Source: Coriaria nepalensis (taxonomy: Eukaryota; Streptophyta; Magnoliopsida; Cucurbitales; Coriariaceae). Taken from it: a stretch of 64,000 nucleotides of DNA. Below the pieces are notes generated by a model. That model was not told where the DNA came from. It was given only the letters and a program-made list of their open reading frames with translations, and did no database searches. Every line of letters starts with the position of its first letter. Position 1 is the first letter of the stretch. A program made the translations under genes and the position numbers. Positions 12,656 to 25,706 of the stretch are shown in pieces. The stretch covers positions 13,783,209 through 13,847,208 of the forward strand of contig CP114482.1 of assembly GCA_027186245.1 (NCBI GenBank). The letters run 5' to 3'.

Positions 12656-15600
12656 GGCTAAAAAAATGAATAGTTGCCTTCAATAGATCAATTGCAAGTT
12701 ATGTATGAAAGTCGTCTCTCAAATGCACAAATAGAATTGGTTCGAAGTGCTTCCAAACAATTTAATAATATGAAAAGACTGAATGATATGCTTTTTATGG
12801 CTAAAACAATGCATTGTTGTCTTCAATGGATTAATTGCGAGTTATGTAATAAAATCATGTTTGAAGGGCGAAAATAGAATTCGTTCGACTTAATTTAGAA
12901 TGATTTAACGACTAGAAGAGACTCATTAACATGACTTTAAGGCTAAACAAATGCATTGTTGCCTTCAATAGATCAACTCCAAGTTATGCACTAAAGTCAT
13001 GTTTAAAGGCCGAATTTCATTCGAAGTGATTTAGAATGATTTACTGACTAAAAGAGACGCAATAATATGACTTTAAGGCTAAAAAAATGGATAGTTGACT
13101 TCAATAGATCAATTGCAAGTTATGCATGAAAGTCGTGTCTTAAATGCACAAATAGAATTTTTTCGAAGTGCTTCCAAACAATTTAATGACATGAAAAGAC
13201 TGAATGATACGCTTTTTATGGCTAAAACAATGCATTGTTGTCTTCAATGGATTAATTGCGAGTTATGTAAGAAAATCATGTTTGAAGGGCGAAAATAGAA
13301 TTCGTTCGACTTAATTTAGAATGATTTAACGACTAGAAGAGACTCATTGACATGACTTTAAGGCTAAACAAATGCATTGTTGCCTTCAATACATCAACTG
13401 CAAGTTATGCACGAAAGTCATGTTTAAACACCGAATTTCATTTGAAGTGATTTAGAATGATTTACTGACTAAAAGAGAGGCAATAATATGACTTTACGGC
13501 CAAAAAAATGGATAGTTGCCTTCAATAGATCAATTGCAAGTTATGCGTGAAAGTCGTGTCTTAAATGCAAAAATAGAATTGGTTCGAAGTGCTTCCAAAC
13601 AATTTAATGATATGAAAAGACTGAATGATATGCTTTTTATGGCTAAAACAATGCATTGTTGTCTTCAATAGCCTAATTGCAAGTTATGTAAGAAAATCAT
13701 GTTTGAAGGGCGAAAATAGAATTCGTTCGACTTAATTTAGAATAATTTAACGACTAGAAGAGACTCATTGGCATGACTTTAAGGCTAAACAAATGCATTG
13801 TTGCCTTCAATACATCAACTGGAAGTTATGCACGAAAGTCATGTTTAAAGGCCGAATTTCATTCGAAGTGATTTGGAATGATTTACTGACTAAAATAGAC
13901 GCAAAAATATGACTTTAAGGCTAAAAAAATGGATAGTTGCCTTCAATAGATCAATTGCAAGTTATGCATGAAAGTCGTGTCTTAAATGCAAAAATAGAAT
14001 TGGTTCGAAGTGCTTCCAAACAATTTAATGACATGAAAAGACTGAATGATACCCTTTTTATGGCTAAAACAATGCATTGTTGTCTTCAATAGCCTAATTG
14101 CAAGTTATGTAAGAAAATCACGTTTGAAGGGCGAAAATAGAATTCGTTCGACTTAATTTAGAATGATTTAATGACTAGAAGAGACTCATTGACATGACTT
14201 TAAGGCTAAACAAATGCATTGTTGCCTTCAATACATCAACTGCAAGTTATGCACGAAAGTCATGTTTAAAGGCCGAATTTCATTCGAAGTGATTTAGACT
14301 GATTTACTGACTAAAATAGACGCAAAAATATGACTTTAAGGCTTAAAAAATGGATAGTTGCCTTCAACAGATCAATTGCAAGTTATGTATGACAGTCGTG
14401 TCTCAAATGCACAAATAGAATTTTTTCGAAGTGCTTCCAAACAATTTAATGATATGAAAAGACTGAATGATGTGCTTTTTATGGCTAAAACAATGCATTT
14501 TTGTCTTCAATAGCCTAGTTGCAAGTTATGTAATAAAATCATGTTTGAAGGGCGAAAATAGAATTCGTTCGACTTAATTTAGAATGATTTAACGACTAGA
14601 AGAGACTCATTGACATGACTTTAAGGCTAAACAAATGCATTGTTGCCTTCAATAGATCAACTCCAAGTTATGCACGAAAGTCATGTTTAAAGGCCGAATT
14701 TCATTCGAAGTGATTTAGAATGATTTACTGACTAAAATAGACGCAAAAATAGGACTTTAAGGCTAAAAAAAATGAATAGTTGCCTTCAATAGATCAATTG
14801 CAAGTTATGTATGAAAGTCGTCTCTCAAATGCACAAATAGAATTGGTTCGAAGTGCTTCCAAACAATTTAATAATATGAAAAGACTGAATGATATGCTTT
14901 TTATGGCTAAAACAATGCATTGTTGTCTTCAATGGATTAATTGCGAGTTATGTAATAAAATCATGTTTGAAGGGAGAAAATAGAATTCGTTCGACTTAAT
15001 TTAGAATGATTTAACGACTAGAAGAGACTCATTGACATGACTTTAAGGCTAAACAAATGCATTGTTGCCTTCAATAGATCAACTCCAAGTTATGCACGAA
15101 AGTCATGTTTAAAGGCCGAATTTCATTCGAAGTGATTTAGAATGATTGACTGACTAAAAGAGACGCAATAATATGACTTTAAGGCTAAAAAAATGGATAG
15201 TTGACTTCAATAGATCAATTGCAAGTTATGCATGAAAGTCGTGTCTGAAATGCAAAAATAGAATTGGTTCGAAGTGCTTCCAAACAATTTAATGATATGA
15301 AAAGACTGAATGATATGCTTTTTATGGCTAAAACAATGCATTGTTGTCTTCAATAGATTAATTGTAAGTTATGTAAGAAAATCATGTTTGAAGGGCGAAA
15401 ATAGAATTCGTTCGACTTAATTTAGAACAATTTAACGACTAGAAGAGACTCATTGACATGACTTTAAGGCTAAACAAATCCATTGTTGCCTTCAATAGAG
15501 CAACTCCAAGTTATGCACGAAAGTCATGTTTAAAGGCCGAATTTCATTTGAAGTGATTTAGAATGATTTACTGACTAAAAGAGACGCAATAATATGACTT

Positions 15601-16445
15601 TAAGGCTAAAAAAATGGATAGTTGACTTCAATAGATCAATTGCAAGTTATGTATGAAAGTCGTGTCTCAAATGCACAAATAGAATTTTTTCGAAGTGCTT
15701 CCAAACAATTTAATGATATGAAAAGACTGAATGATATGCTTTTTATGGCTAAAACAATGCATTGTTGTCTTCAATGGATTAATTGCAAGTTATGTAATAA
15801 AATCATGTTTGAAGGGCGAAAATAGAATTCGTTCGACTTAATTTAGAATGATTTAAAGACTAGAAGAGACTCATTGACATGACTTTAAGGCTAAACAAAT
15901 GCATTGTTGCCTTCAATAGATCAACTCCAAGTTATGCACGAAAGTCATGTTTAAAGGCCGAATTTCATTCGAAGTGATTTAGAATGATTTACTGACTAAA
16001 AGAGACGCAATAATATGACTTTAAGGCTAAAAAAATGGATAGTTGACTTCAATAGATCAATTGCAAGTTATGCATGAAAGTCGTGTCTTAAATGCACAAA
16101 TAGAATTTTTTCGAAGTGCTTCCAAACAATTTAATGACATGAAAAGACTGAATGATACGCTTTTTATGGCTAAAACAATGCATTGTTGTCTTCAATGGAT
16201 TAATTGCGAGTTATGTAAGAAAATCATGTTTGAAGGGCGAAAATAGAATTCGTTCGACTTAATTTAGAATGATTTAACGACTAGAAGAGACTCATTGACA
16301 TGACTTTAAGGCTAAACAAATGCATTGTTGCCTTCAATACATCAACTGCAAGTTATGCACGAAAGTCATGTTTAAACACCGAATTTCATTTGAAGTGATT
16401 TAGAATGATTTACTGACTAAAAGAGACGCAATAATATGACTTTAC
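12656..16445 (+). repeat. Nine monomers with interleaved duplicates
   Basis: The monomer at 12656 (AAATGAATAG, CGTCTCTCAAATGC) recurs at about 14761, five monomers on. The monomer at 13077 (GAATTTTTTCGAAG with GATACGC) recurs at 16025, seven monomers on. The GATGTGC monomer seen at 5920 and 9288 appears a third time at about 14340. One monomer gains a single A in its A-tract (eight A residues near 14765), shifting later phase by one base. Confidence 0.78.
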
Positions 16446-18130
16446 GGCCAAAAAAATGGATAGTTGCCTTCAATAGATCAATTGCAAGTTATGCATGAAA
16501 GTCGTGTCGCAAATGCACAAATAGAATTTTTTCGAAGTGCTTCCAAACAATTTAATGACATGAAAAGACTGAATGATACGCTTTTTATGGCTAAAACAAT
16601 GCATTGTTAACTTCAATAGCCTAATTGCGAGTTATGTAATAAAATCATGTTTGAAGGGCGAAAATAGAATTCGTTCGACTTAATTTAGAATGATTTAACG
16701 ACTAGAAGAGACTCATTGACATGACTTTAAGGCTAAACAAATGCATTGTTGCCTACAATAGATCAACTCAAAGTTATGCACGAAAGTCATGTTTAAAGGC
16801 CGAATTTCATTCGAAGTTATTTAGAATGATTTACTGACTAAAAGAGACGCAATAATATGACTTTAAGGCTAAAAAAATGCATAGTTGCCTTCAATAGGTC
16901 AATTGCAAGTTATGTATGAAAGTCGTGTCTCAAATAGAAAAATAGAATTGGTTCGAAGTGCTTCCAAACAATTTAATGATATGAAAAGACTGAATGATAT
17001 GCTTTTTATGGCTAAAACAATGCATTGTTGTCTTCAATAGCCTAATTGCAAGTTATGTAATAAAATCATGTTTGAAGGGTGAAAATAGAATTCGTTCGAC
17101 TTAATTTAGAATGATTTAACGACTAGAAGAGACTCATCTACATGACTTTAAGGCTAAACAAATGCATTGTTGCCTTCAATAGATCAACTCCAAGTTATGC
17201 ACGAAAGTCATGTTTAAAGGCCGAATTTCATTCGAAGTGATTTAGAATGATTGACTGACTAAAAGAGACGCAATAATATGACTTTAAGGCTAAAAAAATG
17301 GATAGTTGACTTCAATAGGTCAATTGCAAGTTATGCATGAAAGTCGTGTCTTAAATGCGAAAAGAGAATTGGTTCGAAGTGCTTTCAAACAATTTAATGA
17401 CATGAAAAGACTGAATGATATGCCTTTTATGGCTAAAATAAAGCATTGTTGTCTTCAATAGATTAATTGCAAGTTATGTAAGAAAATCATGTTTGAAGGG
17501 CGAAAATAGAATTCGTTCGACTTAATTTAGAATGATTTAACGACTAGAAGAGACTCATTGACATGACTTTAAGGCTAAACAAATGCATTGTTGCCTTCAA
17601 TACATCAACTGCAGGTTATGCACGAAAGTCATGTTTAAAGGCCGAATTTTGATTCAAAGTGATTCAGAATGATTTACTGACTAAAAGAGACGCAATAATA
17701 TGACTTTAATGCTAAAAAAATGGATAGTTGCCTTCAATAGATCAATTGCAAGTTATGTACGAAAGTCGTGTCTCAAATGGAAAAATAGAATTGGTTCGAA
17801 GTGCTTCCAAACAATTTAATGACATGAAAAGACTGAATGATACGCTTTTTATGGCTAAAACAATGCATTGTTGTCTTCAATAGCCTAATTGCAAGTTATA
17901 TAAGAAAATCATGTTTGAAGGGCGAAAATAGAATTCGTTCGACTTAATTTAGAATGATTTAACGACAAGAAGAGACTAATTGACAGGACTTTAAGGCAAA
18001 ACAAATGCATTGTTGCCTTCAATACATCAACTGCAAGTTATGCACGAAAGTCATGTTTAAAGGCCGAATTTCATTTGAAGTGATTTAGAATGATTTACTG
18101 ACTAAAATAGACGCAAAAATATGACTTTAA
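16446..18130 (+). repeat. Four left-type monomers between blocks
   Basis: Ordinary monomers. One C subunit has a one-base gain, GGCCGAATTTTGATTC, at about 17640-17655. A GGCCAAAAAAATGG start and a GGTCAATTGC variant are also present. Nothing other than satellite is visible. Confidence 0.82.
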
Positions 18131-20655
18131 GGCTAAAAAATAAGATAGTTGCCTTCAATAGATCAATTGCAAGTTATGTATGAAAGTCGTGTCTCAAATG
18201 CACAAATAGAATTTTTTCGAAGTGCTTCCAAACAATTTAATGATATGAAAAGACTGAATGATATGCTTTTTATGGCTAAAACAATGCATTGTTGTCTTCA
18301 ATGGATTAATTGCGAGTGATGTAATAAAATCATGTTTGAAGGGTGAAAATAGAATTCGTTCGACTTAATTTAGAATGATTTAACGACTAGAAGAGACTTA
18401 TTGACATGACTTTAAGGCTAAACAAATGCATTGTTGCCTTCAATAGATCAACTCCAAGTTATGCACGAAAGTCATGTTTAAAGGCCGAATTTCATTCGAA
18501 TTGATTTAGAATGATGTACTGACTAAAAGAGACGCAATAATATGACTTTAAGGCTAAAAAAATGGATAGTTGCCTTCAATAGATCAATTGCAAGTTATGC
18601 ATGAAAGTCGTGTCTCAAATGGAAAAATAGAATTGGTTCGAAGTGCTTCCAAACAATTTAATGACATGAAAAGACTGAATGATACGCTTTTTATGGCTAA
18701 AACAATGCATTGTTGTCTTCAATAGCCTAATTGCAAGTTATGTAAGAAAATCATGTTTGAAGGGCGAAAATAGAATTCGTTCGACTTAATTTAGAATGAT
18801 TTAACGACAAGAAGAGACTCATTGACATGACTTTAAGGCTAAACAAATGCATTGTTGCCTTCAATACATCAACTGCAAGTTATGCACAAAAGTCATGTTT
18901 AAAGGCCGAATTTCATTTGAAGTGATTTAGAATGATTTACTGACTAAAAGAGACGCAATAATATGACTTTAATGCGAAAAAAATGGATAGTTGCCTTCAA
19001 TAGATCAATTGCAAGTTATGTATGAAAGTCGTGTCTCAAATGGAAAAATAGAATTGGTTCGAAGTGCTTCCAAACAATTTAATGACATGAAAAGACTGAA
19101 TGATACGCTTTTTATGGCTAAAACAATGCATTGTTGTCTTCAATAGCCTAATTACAAGTTATGTAAGAAAATCATGTTTGAAGGGCGAAAATAGAATTCG
19201 TTCGACTTAATTTAGAATGATTTAACGACAAGAAGAGACTCATTGACATGACTTTAAGGCTAAACAAATGCATTGTTGCCTTCAATACATCAACTGCAAG
19301 TTATGCACGAAAGTCATGTTTAAAGGCCGAATTTCATTCAAAGTGATTTAGAATGATTTACTGACTAAAAGAGACGCAATAATATGACTTTAATGCTAAA
19401 AAAATGGATAGTTGCCTTCAATAGATCAATTGCAAGTTATGTATGAAAGTCGTGTCTCAAATGGAAAAATAAAATTGGTTCGAAGTGCTTCCAAACAATT
19501 TAATGACATGAAAAGACTGAATGATACGCTTTTTATGGCTAAAACAATGCATTGTTGTCTTCAATGGATTAATTGCATGTTATGTAAGAAAATCATGTTT
19601 AAGGGCGAAAATAGAATTCGTTCGACTTAATTTAGAATGATTTAACGACAAGAAGAGACTAATTGACATGACTTTAAGGCAAAACAAATGCATTGTTGCC
19701 TTCAATACATCAACTGCAAGTTATGCACGAAAGTCATGTTTAAAGGCCGAATTTCATTTGAAGTGATTTAGAATGATTTACTGACTAAAATAGACGCAAA
19801 AATATGACTTTAAGGCTAAAAAATAGGACAGTTGCCTTCAATAGATCAATTGCAAGTTATGTATGAAAGTCGTGTCTCAAATGCACAAATAGAATTTTTT
19901 CGAAGTGCTTCCAAACAATTTAATGATATGAAAAGACTGAATGATATGCTTTTTATGGCTAAAACAATGCATTGTTGTCTTCAATGGATTAATTGCGAGT
20001 TATGAAATAAAATCATGTTTGAAGGGTGAAAATAGAATTCGTTCGACTTAATTTAGAATGATTTAACGACTAGAAGAGACTCATTGACATGACTTTAAGG
20101 CTAAACAAATGCATTGTTGCCTTCAATAGATCAACTCCAAGTTATGCACGAAAGTCATGTTTAAAGGCCGAATTTCATTCGAAGTGATTTAGAATGATGT
20201 ACTGACTAAAAGAGACGCAATAATATGACTTTAAGGCTAAAAAAATGGATAGTTGCCTTCAATAGGTCAATTGCAAGTCATGCACGAAAGTCGTGTCTTA
20301 AATGCAAAAATAGAATTGGTTCGAAGTGCTTCAAAACAATTTAATGACATGAAAATACTGAATGATATGCTTTTTATGGCTAAAACAATGCATTGTTGTC
20401 TTCAATAGCCTAATTGCAAGTTATGTAAGAAAATCATGTTTGAAGGGCGAAAATAGAATTCGTTCGACTTAATTTAGAATGATTTAACGACTAGAAGAGA
20501 CTCATTGACATGACTTTAAGGCTAAACAAATGCATTGTTGCCTTCAATAGATCAACTCCAAGTTATGCATGAAAGTCATGTTTAAAGGCCGAATTTCATT
20601 CGAAGTGATTTAGAATGATTTACTGACTAAAAGAGACGCAATAATATGACTTTAA
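18131..20655 (+). repeat. Six-monomer block, copy 2 of 9709-12655
   Basis: It carries the same ordered markers as 9709-12655: GCGAGTGATG at about 18312, ACGACAAGAAG at about 18805, 19225 and 19645, ATTACAAG at about 19151 and GAAGGGTGAAAATAG at about 20021. The offset changes along the block (8422, then 7580, then 8000 bp). The left copy therefore gained two monomers and this copy gained one (at 19394) relative to each other. Confidence 0.75.
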
Positions 20656-22339
20656 GGTTAAAAAAATGGATAGTTGACTTCAATAGATCAATTGCAAGTT
20701 ATGCATGAAAGTCGTGTCTTAAATGCAAAAATAGAATTGGTTCGAAGTGCTTCCAAACAATTTAATGACATGAAAAGACTGAATGATATGCCTTTTATGG
20801 CTAAAATAAAGCATTGTTGTCTTCAATAGATTAATTGCAAGTTATGTAAAAAAATCATGTTTGAAGGGCGAAAATAGAATTCGTTCGACTTAATTTAGAA
20901 TGATTTAACGACTAGAAGAGACTTATTGACATGACCTTAAGGCTAAACAAATGCATTGTTGCCTTCAATACATCAACGGCAAGTTTTGCACGAAAGTCAT
21001 GTTTAAAGGCCGAATTTCATTCAAAGTTATTTAGAATGATTTACTGACTAAAAGAGACGCAATAATATGACTTTACGGCTAAAAAAATGCATAGTTGCCT
21101 TCAATCGATCAATTGCAAGTTATGTATGAAAGTCGTGTCTCAAATGGAAAAATAGAATTGGTTCGAAGTGCTTCAAAACAATTTAATGATATGAAAAGAC
21201 TGAATGATATGCTTTTTAAGGCTAAAATAATGCATTGTTGTCTTCAATCGATTAATTGCAAGTTATGTAATAAAATCATGTTTGAAGGGCGAAAATAGAA
21301 TTCGGTCGACTTAATTTAGAATGATTTAACGACTAGAAGAGACTCATTGACATGACTTTAAGGCTAAACAAATGCATTGTTGCCTTCAATACATCAACTG
21401 CAGGTTATGCACGAAAGTCATGTTTAAAGGCCGAATTTCATTCAAAGTGATTTAGAATGATTTACTGACTAAAAGAGACGCAATAATATGACTTTAATAC
21501 TAAAAAAATGGATAGTTGCCTTCAATAGATCAATTGCAAGTTATGAATGAAAGTCGTGTCTCAAATGGAAAAATAGAATTGGTTCGAAGTGCTTCCAAAC
21601 AATTTAATGACATGAAAAGACTGAATGATTAGCTTTTTATGGCTAAAACAATGCATTGTTGTCTTCAATAGCCTAATTGCAAGTTATGTAAGAAAATCAT
21701 GTTTGAAGGGCGAAAATAGAATTCGTTCGACTTAATTTAGAATGATTTAACGACTAGAAGAGACTCATTGACATGACTTTAAGGCTAAACAAATGCATTG
21801 TTGCCTTCAATAGATCAACTCCAAGTTATGCATGAAAGTCATGTTTAAAGGCCGAATTTCATTCGAAGTGATTTAGAATGATTTACTGACTAAAAGAGAC
21901 GCAATAATATGACTTTAAGGTTAAAAAAATGGATAGTTGACTTCAATAGATCAATTGCAAGTTATGCATGAAAGTCGTGTCTTAAATGCAAAAATAGAAT
22001 TGGTTCGAAGTGCTTCCAAACAATTTAATGACATGAAAAGACTGAATGATATGCCTTTTATGGCTAAAATAAAGCATTGTTGTCTTCAATAGATTAATTG
22101 CAAGTTATGTAAAAAAATCATGTTTGAAGGGCGAAAATAGAATTCGTTCGACTTAATTTAGAATGATTTAACGACTAGAAGAGACTTATTGACATGACCT
22201 TAAGGCTAAACAAATGCATTGTTGCCTTCAATACATCAACGGCAAGTTTTGCACGAAAGTCATGTTTAAAGGCCGAATTTCATTCAAAGTGATTTAGAAT
22301 GATGTACTGACTAAAAGAGACGCAATAATATGACTTTAA
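20656..22339 (+). repeat. Four monomers with a three-monomer-spaced duplicate
   Basis: The monomers at 20656 and 21919 (1263 bp apart, 3 x 421) share GACTTTAAGGTTAAAAAAA, GATATGCCTTTTATGG, AAATAAAGCATTG, GACATGACCTTAAGG and CATCAACGGCAAG, so one is a recent copy of the other. The monomer between, at 21077, is an early example of the right-type form (AAATGCATAG, TTTTTAAGGCTAAAATA). Confidence 0.8.
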
Positions 22340-23181
22340 GGCTAAAAAAATGGATAGTTGCCTTCAATAGGTCAATTGCAAGTTATGCATGAAAGTCGTG
22401 TCTTAAATGCAAAAATAGAATTGGTTCGAAGTGCTTCAAAACAATTTAATGACATGAATATACTGAATGATATGCTTTTTACGGCTAAAACAATGCATTG
22501 TTGTCTTCAATAGCCTAATTGCAAGTTATGTAAGAAAATCATGTTTGAAGGGCAAAAATAGAATTCGTTCGACTTAATTTAGAATGATTTAACGACTAGA
22601 AGAGACTCATTGACATGACTTTAAGGCTAAACAAATGCATTGTTGCCTTCAATAGATCAACTCCAAGTTATGCACGAAAGTCATGTTTAAACGCCGAATT
22701 TCACTTGAAATGATTTAGAATGATTTACTGACTAAAAGAGACGCAAAAATATGACTTTAAGCCTAAAAAAATGGATAGTTGCCTTCAATAGATCAATTGC
22801 AGGTTATGTACGAAAGTCGTGTCTTAAATGCACAAATAGAATTGGTTCGAAGTGCTTCCAAACAATTTAATGATATGAAAACACTGAATGATATGCTTTT
22901 TATGGCTAAAACAATGCATTGTTGTCTTCAATGGATTAATTGCGAGTTATGTAATAAAATCATGTTTGAAGGGCGAAAATAGAATTCGTTCGACTTAATT
23001 TAGAATGATTTAACGACTAGAAGAGACTCATTGACATGACTTTAAGGCTAAACAAATGCATTGTTGCCTTCAATACATCAACTGCAAGTTATGCACGAAA
23101 GTCATGTTTAAACGCCGAATTTCATTTGAAATGATTTAGAATGATTTACTGACTAAAAGAGACGCAAAAATATGACTTTAA
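22340..23181 (+). repeat. Two left-type monomers preceding the next block
   Basis: The monomer at 22340 has the GGTCAATTGC and TTCAAAACAATTT variants also found at 26, 12235 and 20235. The one at 22761 has the TTTAAGCCTAAAAAAATGG start that returns at about 25286, 27390 and 27811. Confidence 0.8.
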
Positions 23182-25285
23182 GGCTAAAAAAATGGATAGT
23201 TGACTTCAATAGATCAATTGCAAGTTATGCATGAAAGTCGTGTCTTAAATGCAAAAATAGAATTGGTTCGAAGTGCTTCCAAACAATTTAATGACAGGAA
23301 AATACTGAATGATATGCTTTTTATGGCTGAAACAATGCATTGTTGTCTTCAATAGCCTAATTGCAAGTTATGTAAGAAAATCATGTTTGAAGGGCGAAAA
23401 TAGAATTCGTTCAATTTAATTTAGAATGATTAAACGACTAGAAGAGACTCATTGACATGACTTTAAGGCTAAACAAATGCATTGTTGCCTTCAATAGATC
23501 AACTCCAAGTTATGCACGAAAGTCATGTTTAAAGGCCGAATTTCATTCGAAGTGATTTAGAATGATTTACTGACTAAAAGAGACGCAATAATATGACTTT
23601 AAGGCTAAAAAAATGGATAGTTGACTTCAATAGATCAATTGCAAGTTATACATGAAAGTCGTGTCTTAAATGCAAAAATAGAATTGGTTCGAAGTGCTTC
23701 CAAACAATTTAATGACATGAAAAGACTGAATGATACGCTTTTTATGGCTAAAACAATGCATTGTTGTCTTCAATAGCCTAATTGCAAGTTATGTAAGAAA
23801 ATCATGTTTGAAGGGCGAAAATAGAATTCGTTCGACTTAATTTAGAATGATTTAACGACTAGAAGAGACTCATTGACATGACTTTAAGGCTAAACAAATG
23901 CATTGTTGCCTTCAATAGATCAACTGCAAGTTATGCACGAAAGTCATGTTTAAAGGCCGAATTTCATTCGAAGTGATTTAGAATGATTTACTGACTAAAA
24001 GAGACGCAATAATATGACTTTAAGGCTAAAAAAATGGATAGTTGACTTCAATAGATCAATTGCAAGTTATGCATGAAAGTCGTGTCTTAAATGCAAAAAT
24101 AGAATTGGTTCGAAGTGCTTCCAAACAATTTAATGACATGAAAAGACTGAATGATACGCTTTTTATGGCTAAAACAATGCATTGTTGTCTTCAATAGCCT
24201 AATTGCAAGTTATGTAAGAAAATCATGTTTGAAGGGCGAAAATAGAATTCGTTCGACTTAATTTAGAATGATTTAACGACTAGAAGAGACTCATTGACAT
24301 GACTTTAAGGCTAAACAAATGCATTGTTGCCTTCAATAGATCAACTGCAAGTTATGCACGAAAGTCATGTTTAAAGGCCGAATTTCATTCGAAGTGATTT
24401 AGAATGATTTACTGACTAAAAGAGACGCAATAATATGACTTTAAGGCTAAAAAAATGGATAGTTGACTTCAATAGATCAATTGCAAGTTATGCATGAAAT
24501 TCGTGTCTTAAATGCAAAAATAGAATTGGTTCGAAGTGCTTCCAAACAATTTAATGACATGAAAAGACTGAATGATATGCCTTTTACGGCTAAAATAAAG
24601 CATTGTTGTCTTCAATGGATTAATTGCATGTTATGTAAGAAAATCATGTTTAAGGGCGAAAATAGAATTCGTTCGACTTAATTTAGAATGATTTAACGAC
24701 TAGAAGAGACTCATTGACATGACTTTAAGGCTAAAAAAATGCATTGTTGCCTCCAATACATCAACTGCAAGTTATGCACGAAAGTCATGTTTAAACGCCG
24801 AATTTCATTTGAAGTGATTTAGAATGATTTACTGACCAAAATAGATACAATAATATGACTTTAAGGCTAAAAAAATGGATAGTTGCCTTCAATAGATCAA
24901 TTGCAAGTTATGTATGAAAGTCGTCTCTCAAATGCACAAATAGAATTGGTTCGAAGTGCTTCCAAACAATTTAATGATATGAAAAGACTGAATGATATGC
25001 TTTTTATGGCTAAAACAATGCATTGTTGTCTTCAATGGATTAATTGCGAGTTATGTAATAAAATCATGTTTGAAGGGCGAAAATAGAATTCGTTCGACTT
25101 AATTTAGAATGATTTAATGACTAGAAGAGACTCATTGACATGACTTTAAGGCTAAACAAATGCATTGTTGCCTTCAATACATCAACTGCAAGTTATGCAC
25201 GAAAGTCATGTTTAAACGCCGAATTTCATTTGAAATGATTTAGAATGATTTACTGACTAAAAGAGACGCAAAAATATGACTTTAA
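23182..25285 (+). repeat. Five-monomer block, copy 1 with a doubled monomer
   Basis: Markers shared with 25707-27389 in the same order: ATACTG with GGCTGAAACAATGC, ATTCAATTTAATTTAG with ATGATTAAACGAC, GCAAGTTATACATG, GATATGCC, and AAAATAGATACAATAATATG. The monomers at 23603 and 24024 are nearly identical to each other, and the second copy has only one of them. The offset therefore drops from 2525 bp before this point to 2104 bp after it. Confidence 0.83.
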
Positions 25286-25706
25286 GCCTAAAAAAATGGA
25301 TAGTTGCCTTCAATAGATCAATTGCAAGTTATGTACTAAAGTCGTGTCTTAAATGCACAAATAAAATTGGTTCGATGTGCTTCCAGACAATTTAATGATA
25401 TGAAAACACTGAATGATATGCTTTTTATGGCAAAAACAATGCATTGTTGTCTTCAATAGATTAATTGCGAGTTATGTAATAAAATCATGTTTGAAGGGCG
25501 AAAATAGAATTCGTTCGACTTAATTTAGAATGATTTAACGACTAGAAGAGACTCATTGACATGACTTTAAGGCTAAACAAATGCATTGTTGCCTTCAATA
25601 CATCAACTGCAAGTTATGCACGAAAGTCATGTTTAAACGCCGAATTTCATTTGAAATGATTTAGAATGATTTACTGACTAAAAGAGACGCAAAAATATGA
25701 CTTTAA
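25286..25706 (+). repeat. Single GCCTAAAAAAATGG-type monomer
   Basis: A monomer of the type seen at 22761, 27390 and 27811, with several private changes (GTACTAAAGTCG, TTCGATGTGC, TCCAGACAATTT, GGCAAAAACAATGC). It separates the two copies of the neighbouring block. Confidence 0.8.

Noticed and set aside
19412..19630. 72-codon variants of the same frame, also at 24463, 26567 and 29512
   Set aside because: The longer ends result from a one-base deletion (CATGTTTAAGGGCG) that shifts the frame past the usual stop. Tolerance of this frameshift argues against coding.
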